From positions 65,611,249 through 65,675,248 of the forward strand of contig OZ038423.1 in NCBI GenBank assembly GCA_964036155.1: 64,000 nt of DNA, in the 5' to 3' direction. This document shows, one piece after another, positions 56,562-64,000 of the stretch (within the stretch, counting starts at the first letter, position 1; each line of letters opens with the position of its first letter). Source of the DNA: Diploscapter coronatus. Lineage: Eukaryota; Nematoda; Chromadorea; Rhabditida; Rhabditidae. The notes under the pieces are model-generated. The model was not told the origin of the DNA and did no database searches. It worked only from the letters and a program-made list of their open reading frames with translations. Both the position numbers and the translations under genes were made by a program.

Positions 56562-57370
56562 ATAATAAATGAAAAATAGATATGCTATTACTCCTCAAAT
56601 CTCTACGAAATCAACGTGTCACGGAACATCAAATGCATATTTTCACATAAATTGAGATTATTTATGTTTTAGTAACGTGAAGATTCGAAAAATTGGTAAA
56701 TGAATAAGAAGTAATTACCCACTACACATGCCAATCCAGCCAATGATTACAGTGTAGCACGTGCTGACCATCACGACAGTGAGCATTGTGGCTCAACCGA
56801 TTCTTCAAATCGTGAAAAATAAAAATAACACGGAAATATGCACAACAGATAACCCGGAAATTTCATTGTTTTGGTCAATTTTGACATTTCAGCCTATAAC
56901 TTTTATGCAAGCATCGAATCGCGAACTAGGTGGCATTTCGTAGGTTGCCTGGAAAATAGATTCCATGTTGAAAAACAAAGAAAAGCTTTGAAATTCTGAA
57001 AGCGAAAAATGCTTTCATATATTTCGAAGAAATCTCGCATGTTCATGATCAACGTACTTTTCTTATAACGAATATTGTAATTCAAATATGTCAATAGCAA
57101 TAAGCAGGCAATTGGGTGACAGCAAATGAGTGGTTGTATTAGGTACAGTATTAGTCATATTTGGCTGTAGGCTGTGGCTTCTAATTCTATGTTGCAGTCT
57201 ATCGTTTTTCATTGAAATACGCAAATGTAGATTTAATCCGAGAAGTCATGAATCACCAGGATTTAGAGTCACGAATAGAAAGATAAGACGGAAGAATGAT
57301 ATTAGACGCGTAAGATTATCTTGAGAAGTTCCTAATATCGAGGAGTTTATCAATGAAACTTCACAGTATG
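56562..57370. other. Intergenic, possible decayed exon
   Basis: The minus strand near 56790-56720 reads MLTVVMVSTCYTVIIGWIGM, a hydrophobic segment ending at a GT donor, with stops just before it. Nothing else joins to it. No gene is called. Confidence 0.3.
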
Positions 57371-57375
57371 CTTCA

Positions 57376-57383
57376 TATAAAAG
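57376..57383 (+). promoter_or_regulatory. TATA box
   Basis: TATAAAAG 50 bp before the ATG of the cysteine-rich secreted protein. No acceptor-like TTTCAG lies between, so this gene may use its own cap site rather than SL1. Confidence 0.55.
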
Positions 57384-57432
57384 CCTAGCGTTCTCAACGG
57401 TCTCTACACTCATTCGAGTCACTTTCGAAGAT

Positions 57433-58174
57433 ATGAAGTTCTTCCTCACCTTCGCCTGCTGCTGCTTCCTCGCCATTTCGATGGTCCATTCGGCACTGGC
57501 CGATGGATCGAGTGGATTGAGCTGCGCCGTTGGAACCAAAGGCAGTCCGTCATGTGTCCTGTCGTGCAAGCTGCAGGTAAATTCTACTATTGCCTTAGAA
57601 TGATCTAAAAGCTTTTGTGCCGCATGCTTGAATATCTGAATGAAGTCTGAAATCATTTTGTTCAAATCTCTAGCAATTATTCTAACATGTAGTTATCTAA
57701 AAATGTATGTGCATTTCATAATTTTAAAAGTGAGTTTTTGTAGGGCTGTGACGTCGGAAACTGCAACGCGGACGGTGCCTGTGCCTGCTCAGGATGCAAG
57801 GTCTCTGTACCAGAGAAGTTAGCCGACTGCGAACCGACGTGCCGTGCTGAATGCACTCAACAAGTAAGCTAGCTTTATTTGTTATGCATAAAATTTCGAT
57901 GATGCACTTTTACTTTGTTCGAATGTTCTTACGAATCACACTAATAGGAAAAATTTCTTTCTGAATACCGATTATTTTAATAAAACTGTATGTTACTTAA
58001 AATATATAATGAATCTTGAATGTTTTGCAGCATTGCGGAGGGTTTATGTGCAACGACGCCGTCTGCATCTGCTTCAACTGCCCCGCTGAGGAGTTCTCTC
58101 TTCGCATCGGCACGGCCTACAACAAGGCACCGACTCATCCCAAATTCATCAGCTCCAACAAAATCGTTATTTGA
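57433..58174 (+). CDS. Secreted protein with two defensin-like cysteine domains
   Basis: Three exons (57433-57576, 57744-57863, 58031-58174; 144, 120 and 144 nt, all phase 0) encode 135 residues. MKFFLTFACCCFLAISMVHS is a signal peptide. Two cysteine-rich units follow: CVLSCKLQGCDVGNCNADG then ACACSGC, and CEPTCRAECTQQHCGGFM then CNDAVCICFNC. Each has the C-x3-C, GxC and CxC spacing of cysteine-stabilised alpha/beta peptides such as nematode ABF antibacterial factors. The first intron cuts unit 1 and the second cuts unit 2. A non-cysteine tail ends SSNKIVI. The likely role is secreted host-defence peptide, but a non-immune secreted function cannot be excluded. It has its own TATA box and is followed 45 bp later by a Tc1-type MITE, probably in its 3' UTR. 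Confidence 0.8.
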
Positions 58175-58218
58175 TTTCGGATGATCGACTAACTCAAACA
58201 CGGTTTTATAACAACATA

Positions 58219-58432
58219 CAGTACCAGCCAAAAGTTTATGCGAACCCTATGATTTTATGAACCACCGCATTTATGCTAATTGGCAAATTTTACAATTGTT
58301 TTGTATGTAAAAATGTAGGATTTTTGCAATCTTTCAATTATTAACAGACTTGAACAATGATATCGTTGGCTTTTTCAAAAAAATCGCTACAAAAATAAAA
58401 TATTCGATTCGCATAACCTCTGGCCGGTACTG
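58219..58432. mobile_element. Tc1/mariner-type MITE
   Basis: 214 bp flanked by TA. The ends are CAGTACCAGCCAAAAGTTTA and, on the other strand, CAGTACCGGCCAGAGGTTAT, followed by GCGAA on both sides. CAGT at the tip and GGCCAAAAGTT are typical of Tc1 termini. No transposase is encoded. Confidence 0.88.
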
Positions 58433-59706
58433 TATTTTTGTATTCATCCAAAATTGTTGATGCGCATGAACAATAAATATTTTTAAATGCATTTATGGCC
58501 AGTGTGGATTTCAAAAATTGATTTCTATGAAATCTCAACTCTTGTCATCATGATTTTTATTCGATAATTTTTATTTTTGAGATATTTGTTTGATGAAATA
58601 ATTAAAAATTGTCGTTTGATCTGCAGAGTGGGTTCTTATTATAGAACTATGATCTGAGAAATCAAATAAGCACACGCTCACGCGGGTGAAGTTGAATAGC
58701 GATGTTAAATATCGAACTTGCACGATTGAAGACGAAATACAATTTAATGGGCCTACTTGCGTTAATTTTAATTGTCATCGTCCACAGATTTCCACTATAA
58801 ATGGCTAGTGAGCTTGTTGATTTAGCACAAAACCTTTATTACCTCTACTATATAATTCTGTAGCCACTGATGCTGCTATCAAAAGTTGTGCATTGTGTAC
58901 TTTTGAAAAGTGACTTTCGAACAGGTTATCATCAATAATTTTATTCTAAAGTATGCAACACATTCAGCTCTACAACAATATACTAGGTGTTTTCGAATGG
59001 AATCGCTGTACACTTTTAAGAATTAATTTTTTCTTGAAATTTCGTTGACGGCTAATTTTCGAACGATTCCAGAACAATTTCCCGTATAAATCTTTAAATT
59101 TGATCTTCGCTGTTGTGATAATCAAAGTTACGAAATGTGCTAATTGAGCAATAGCGATTTAATGAGATCTTTCGATTTTACTAAATTCAGAAATCTAAGC
59201 TTTGCAACGCAGATGGTAATACTTTGCAGACATTCATATTTGAGTAGACTAAGATCAATGGCATTTAAAATTTCGTTAAAGTCATCATTAATGCATATTT
59301 GATTTGACTTGATATTAGAACAACTAATTACAATAGACACCATTAATCGAGAAATTCCATCTGTCGATTTGCCAAATTGGTGAACTTTATATTTTACTTC
59401 TTTTTCAATTAAATGGCTTTTTCTGTGCATAAATGATAGGTGAACTAAAAATCGTCTGCCCTTTGAATTCCATCAACTATAAAATAAAGACCAGTGAGCA
59501 GACTATTTTGAATTATAAAATTCAAGTTATGCTCGTATCAGGGGTAACTTTATTTAGCAAAATCGTAATTTAGCCTATCAAAACAATTTTTCAAGATCCT
59601 AATTTTAAGATGTATTTTATTTAAATGTACATTCATTTCAGAAAATTCTGTTGTGCGAAATAGTTATTAGTTCCGGTAAATCTTCTTATATCGATTTATA
59701 GCAAAG
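58433..59706. other. Intergenic before the 7TM receptor
   Basis: AT-rich. A 96-codon minus ORF (59140-59430) lacks recognisable motifs and is not called. Confidence 0.4.
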
Positions 59707-62704
59707 ATGATCAATAATACGGAAGCCACTAGTGAAGGTGATCATATTATTAAAATTTCAAAATTGTTCATGATTTTACTAAAAAATTGTGGAGTTCTGG
59801 AATTGTCGCAACATTTCCCAGAAAGTGTTGTGTCATTTTCATGTTGCGACGTCGTGCCGTTGTGATACTTATAAATCGTCAAAATCGCAAAGTCTAATAA
59901 GACATTTCAGCTACCTATGAATATATAGTCAATCCTGAGTAAGTGAATACTGCATACATTTTGCAACTTCGCTCCCTCAGGCTCCGCTCACTTTTTTCTG
60001 CCCTGCCGAATTGCGTCATTCTCCCATTTTCAAACGAGTTTCGCAATTTTTTTCGATTTTTCTTGACATTTTCGCGAGAAATCTTTATAATTATATCCTA
60101 ATTATCTCTCTGATTGACCAATTAACCCTCTTTAACGTTTGCTGTTCATTTTTCTTGTTTTTTTAGCGATTTTTTCTCTCAAATCAGGACCCATTTTCAT
60201 AGAGCCAGTTGTTGATTCCTCCAAGATACAGATGTTGTCGTCGTCATCAGATCATTAGAATTGCAAGTTTATGGACAGACAGTCGCTGATCAGACGTTTT
60301 CATGAAAATTATCAAATTTACGATCGAAAAATGAACAGCAAACGTTAAAGGGAGTTAATTGGTCAATTAGAGAGATAGTTAGGATATAATTATAAAGATT
60401 TCTCGCGAAAATATCGAGAAAAATCGAAAAAAATTGCGAAACTCGTTTGAAAATGGGGGGGGGGGGGGATGACGCAATTCGCAGGGCAGGAAAAAGTGGG
60501 CGGAGCCTGAGGGAGCGAAGTTGCAAAATGTATGCAGTATTCACTTATTCAGGATCGACTATAAGCGAATAACAAAAATTATTCTTGTCATATCTTTATG
60601 TTTTGGAATACTTACTCTAATACTACAAATTTTAATAGCATATTCCATTCGCATTACTGATGAAAAACGAGAGGTAAGCCATTTTGTTTTTGTGGTAAAA
60701 TTTGTTTATGGCAATTAGTAAATATTAAGTTGACAGTAAACATTAATTGAAACTTATTTTATCTAGAGTAAACTTCTTTTTCAATGATAAAATTAGTCTT
60801 TAATTTCTGCAATATTTTCCTCGCAATTCTTGCCATCAAAATGTGAGGTGCTGGGAATGTTATCAAAAATCATTTTGACAATGTACCTATTTAAAATGGC
60901 TATTGAATAGAACAACAGTTAAATGAAATATTAAGAAATAGTGCGAAGAAAATAGGAAAAATATAAACGTCTTTCACCACATCATTCAAAATAAATGACA
61001 AATAATTCTAAAATTGCCTACCTTTTTCTTATTTCATTTATTAAATAATAATTCGACTATACTTTCAAATGATTAATTTCAGGCGCCATATTATCCGATA
61101 ATAATAAAATTTCGCGCATTTTCATATCTGTTAATTTTTATTTTGATTGTTATAGTTTTTGAATTCGCATGGACAGCAGTATATTTAAATATAGACTCAA
61201 ACGGCAAGTACATCACGTATTACAAATTATCTTTTTACTAAGCTCTTCATCTTTTTCTTACATGTTCTTAAAAATAAGACTGAGTTATTTTAAAAGTGAC
61301 AAGTATTAATATACTTCATCATTCTATATAGATTCGAACGATAGAAACTCCTAAAACTTTATTAAGTTAAGTAAATTATACATATATTTACTTTTAGGAA
61401 ATATAATAATTATGTACTACTTTTATGTTGAAATGATGATTACTTTTATCATGTTTATAGTTTCTTTCTTTGTATTAATACAATTTATTTGCTACTCATT
61501 ATCATTATTGAATATATGCCTAGTTCTACAAAGATATGCACTGCTGTATGACAATAAAATACTTACAAAAATTCTGACCAAGTAGGTTTAATGTGAAACG
61601 TCGGCTTGAAATAGAATTATATGACTAGAAAGGGATCAGGGGTAGGCCGGAATGAAATTTGTAAATTTTCGAAACCGGAGCCAGAATTCTGGCCCACTTC
61701 TGGAAAGAATAGTAAGAACAGCTTTTCTACTGAAATTCAAAATGTAGCATATTTTATTCAGGATGCATTGTAATAGCATATTCTATTTTAATCAAAAATT
61801 TAGAAATTATCTGCACAAAACCATGTCGATTATTTTGATCTTCAGCGGCATTATTTCAGCTATTCAAGCACCAATAATTTTCGCCATTTTCCTTTTTAAA
61901 AGTGATTATTCATATGCAAAATATATGCAGGTTAGTGAATAATATATCGTAAATTAATTAATTATCAAATTTCTTCTTAGCTAATTGGTATGGGCATCGA
62001 TATTTGTGCACTTCTTTCGACATTGGCATATTTTGCATTCTATCATAAATTTCAAAGTCTCGCAAAATTAACAAGCCGGAATTATGGATCAGAAAATCGA
62101 CGAATTCTATATCAGATGATGCCGTTTGCTTGTCAGCATGTAATATTTTGCCATTTTGTGATCATAGAAACTTACGATCAAAAGAAAAAATACGCCACAC
62201 ATTCCAAAGAATATTATATAAACTATTTCTTTAGATGATTTGAGTTGGGTAATGTGTAGATTTGGCATTTTGGGGGAAATCTATTTTAGAGGGTTTCAAC
62301 TATAAAGATTTTACGGTATGTAAAAAAGATATCTTATTTAGATTTTATCTATATTATTAATCAACCACATGTTATTTAACTATGAACATTTACTGACTAA
62401 CTTTGTGTCTTTCAAAAGTGATCTTGAAGACGGGAACACAATGTCTGTAATATATTATAGTTTTATCAAATTTATCGATGCATATTTGTGGTCGATAACG
62501 ATACCAGTCTCATTTATAATTTCTAGCCCTGCCAGACGAAAGGCTATAAAAAATCTATTTCGCATGCGGTGAGAAATTAACGTTTCTTGGGAATTTTATT
62601 ATGAAATGATAATTCTGTTTAGAAGAAAAAAACAAATTTCGCCGCAACCATTAGTCCAAGTTTCGAGTGTGGGGCGGTCAACAATGACTCAAGTTTCGTC
62701 GTAG
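59707..62704 (+). CDS. 7TM chemoreceptor interrupted by a TE-derived intron
   Basis: Nine exons: 59707-59737, 59910-59937, 60553-60673, 61083-61203, 61398-61581, 61762-61930, 61981-62139, 62342-62568, 62623-62704. They sum to 1122 nt with every phase matching (373 residues). The protein starts MINNTEATSEATYEY, has seven hydrophobic stretches (for example ITKIILVISLCFGILTLILQ; YLLIFILIVIVFEFAWTAVY; TMSIILIFSGIISAIQAPII), then FYHKFQSLAKLTSRNYGSEN, RRILYQMM, and ends SSVGRSTMTQVSS. It is a paralogue of the 6-kb receptor, sharing the intron after the RRxLxxxM block. The loop before TM6 suggests the Sra/Sre superfamily, not firmly. Intron 2 (59938-60552) lies almost wholly within the foldback element. 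Intron 4 starts GCAAGT, a GC-AG intron. A poly(A) signal, AATAAA, begins at 62706. Confidence 0.85.
59925..60561. mobile_element. Intron-forming foldback element (introner-like)
   Basis: 637 bp with inverted repeats of about 230 bp (59925-60154 and 60326-60561) and a 171-bp non-coding middle, flanked by a TA duplication (59923-59924 and 60562-60563). The left tip is TAGTCAATCCTGA then GTAAGTGAATACTGC; the right tip is GTATTCACTTATTCAG then GATCGACTA. The left TIR thus contains a strong donor (GTAAGTG) and the right a strong acceptor (TTATTCAG), placed 13 and 9 bases inside the tips. Splicing leaves 24 extra exonic bases counting the TA duplication, that is eight codons, in frame. A run of 14 G in the right arm faces only three C in the left. 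Confidence 0.88.
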
Positions 62705-62705
62705 A

Positions 62706-62711
62706 AATAAA
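62706..62711 (+). terminator. Poly(A) signal of the 7TM receptor
   Basis: AATAAA starting one base after the stop codon. The very short 3' UTR is typical of nematode chemoreceptor genes. Confidence 0.5.
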
Positions 62712-63156
62712 ATCCTAAAATATAATTCTATTGTTTTATTCTTATTTGTTATAATATTTCATCCACAAATAAATTTATCAGTTTTAAATGTCGTCAGTCG
62801 ATGAATGTTTAATGTACTAAAATCGAATAAATGCATCTGTCCATTCGCATGATTTTACACTAGCGTTCACTTCTAGAATGTATCAGAAGTAGATAGAATA
62901 ACATCTGTAATTTTACAAAAATAATCGACCACAAGACTCATAAGATTGAAGTTCTCCATTTTATGTGTCGAATAGCTCGAAATTTACAGGGTATTCACAA
63001 AATTATGCCATAATTTAATTTACTATTGCTTCAGGATATCAAATTTAAAATAAATATTAGCCATTCGAAGGCTATTGTCAAAGATTCGACTACAAGTCCT
63101 CAATATGGTAATTCATTATCAAATGATAATGTATGTTGAATTATCAGTTTTTCTAG
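62712..63156. other. Intergenic
   Basis: No gene or repeat recognised. Confidence 0.4.
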
Positions 63157-63340
63157 GTTCAATGTCACTCGAAAACCCACCATTTTCATATTTGAATTGG
63201 CGCCGTTTTATCCTCACTTGTTGCCAGTTATTACAATCCCTCTGATATTTATGCAAATTTTCATGAAATATTCGATTCATATGTTAGACAAGAGAATGAT
63301 GTTAGTCTCAATGATATCAATTGTTATAATACATTCTTAA
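63157..63340 (+). pseudogene. Possible 7TM receptor fragment
   Basis: After a TTTCTAG acceptor the frame reads FELAPFYPHLLPVITIPLIF, MQIFMKYSIHML and ends ISIVIIHS-stop (60 codons). The long hydrophobic stretch after a proline-rich start resembles TM1 of the two neighbouring receptors. No further exons were found. Confidence 0.35.
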
Positions 63341-63534
63341 TTCAAGCGAAGCAACAAAATGGGTCTTTTCAGGGAAAACAACTTTCTTTCTGCCTTTCAA
63401 ATAAAATCTTTATTTTTGGAAAATTACCAAGAATAATGATTTTTGCAACTTGAGGCTTTATTATCCGATATTGCTGCAACTTCAAAGGTTTACTTATTTA
63501 ATGACCTTCTTTTATATTTTAATCCCAATTGTAT

Positions 63535-63665
63535 TTGGTCCGAAATCACCGAGTTATCTGAAATAAACCCCTCATTGGTACAACTTGACAGTATTTTGTC
63601 ATTTTTAAGCGAATAATTATGCATTTACAAGAGAATAGTTATTACATTAGTGATGAAAACAAACG
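63535..63665 (-). repeat. Inverted partial copy of the SL1 3'-flank repeat
   Basis: CCCTCATTGGTACAACTTGA and AATTATGCATTTACAAGAGA are diverged reverse complements of 3430-3560 and 9430-9560. Their order and spacing show one repeat family near three SL1 units. Confidence 0.65.
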
Positions 63666-63818
63666 ACTCTTCGTCTAGTAATTTTATTTTTGTGCATTGG
63701 TCTGGACACTATAGAACTATCTGACTGAGAATATGGATTTTCCTTATAAAATGGAGATTTATGCGGAATAATTTTGACACATCTAAATATTGATTTCTTT
63801 ATGAATATGAATTATTTT

Positions 63819-63911
63819 GCTTCCAGTTTGGAAGCGTTCCAAAATTTCGTTAGACCACTTCTTTCGAAGAGTCAGAACGTTGTTAATACCTCAAACTTGG
63901 GTAATTAAACC
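63819..63911 (-). ncRNA. SL1 spliced-leader RNA gene (pair 5, left)
   Basis: Exact leader from 63911 downward, GAAA hairpin, Sm site and stem GCTTCC-AAACT-GGAAGC; 93 nt. Its divergent partner should lie just past the window end, at about 64135-64226 by analogy with the other pairs. Confidence 0.95.
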
Positions 63912-64000
63912 GAAGCTATCGGTGAAACATGGATTATATCAACACTTTGCGTTGTATTCCAAGCAAGAACGCTTTCTATTTGTGTTTCTTTTCCTCTCCA
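63912..64000. promoter_or_regulatory. Partial bidirectional SL1 promoter, pair 5
   Basis: The first 89 bp of the core, in the orientation of pairs 1 and 3, with CCAAGCAAGA at the -57 position of the minus gene. It is cut by the window end. Confidence 0.7.

Noticed and set aside
56700..57250. Minus-strand membrane protein gene
   Set aside because: Only one short hydrophobic exon-like piece (MLTVVMVSTCYTVIIGWIGM) with stops before it; no family and no further exons.
59140..59430. 96-codon minus-strand ORF
   Set aside because: No motif, AT-driven composition and no splice partners.

Overview
The window is nuclear DNA from a nematode. The evidence is nine copies of the 22-nt SL1 spliced leader, each continuing into a full SL RNA with a GT splice donor, an Sm site and a 3' stem-loop. 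It also carries nematode-type gene families (str-like chemoreceptors, a transthyretin-like protein, a DDH-incomplete Argonaute of WAGO type), AT-rich noncoding DNA and many 40-60 bp introns. The presence of str-type receptors points to Rhabditida in the broad sense; I cannot name the species.

Layout. 0.5-2.5 kb (-): an intact str-like 7TM chemoreceptor. 3.2-4.2 and 9.2-10.4 kb: two copies of a duplicated block carrying divergent SL1 RNA gene pairs. 6.0-7.7 kb (+): a second type of 7TM receptor with a premature stop. 12.2-12.9 kb (+): transthyretin-like secreted protein. 13.0-15.4 kb (-): cytochrome P450. 16.6-21.4 kb (-): divergent PP1-type phosphatase. 21.5-30.7 kb: a long purine-skewed stretch without convincing genes. 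30.8-32.6 kb (-): coiled-coil protein, divergent from 33.0-37.8 kb (+): SLC7 amino acid transporter. 38.5-40.8 kb (+): Cys-loop ligand-gated channel whose stop lies 16 bp from the third SL1 pair (40.9-41.3 kb). 43.5-54.8 kb (+): an RG-rich Argonaute with many introns. 56.2-56.6 kb: fourth SL1 pair. 57.4-58.2 kb (+): secreted protein with two cysteine-stabilised alpha/beta-like domains, followed by a Tc1/mariner-type MITE. 59.7-62.7 kb (+): an intact 7TM receptor related to the 6-kb one. 63.8 kb to the end: half of a fifth SL1 pair.

Two observations stand out. First, the receptor at 59.7-62.7 kb has an intron that is a transposon-like foldback element (59925-60561, TIRs of about 230 bp, TA target duplication). 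The TIRs themselves supply the 5' splice donor and 3' acceptor; splicing restores the frame, leaves eight extra codons, and gives a 373-residue ORF that is in phase over nine exons. Removing the element and one TA also restores the frame. This is what an intron-generating element (introner) should look like.

Second, SL1 RNA genes are not in a 5S rDNA array here but in dispersed head-to-head pairs sharing a promoter of about 222 bp, with a TCTTGCTTG element starting exactly 57 bp upstream of the start on both sides of the pairs checked. The promoter core is flipped between pairs. The SL1 genes supply leaders for trans-splicing, and several protein genes here (PP1, TTR, Argonaute) have acceptor-like TTTCAG sequences just upstream of their start codons.
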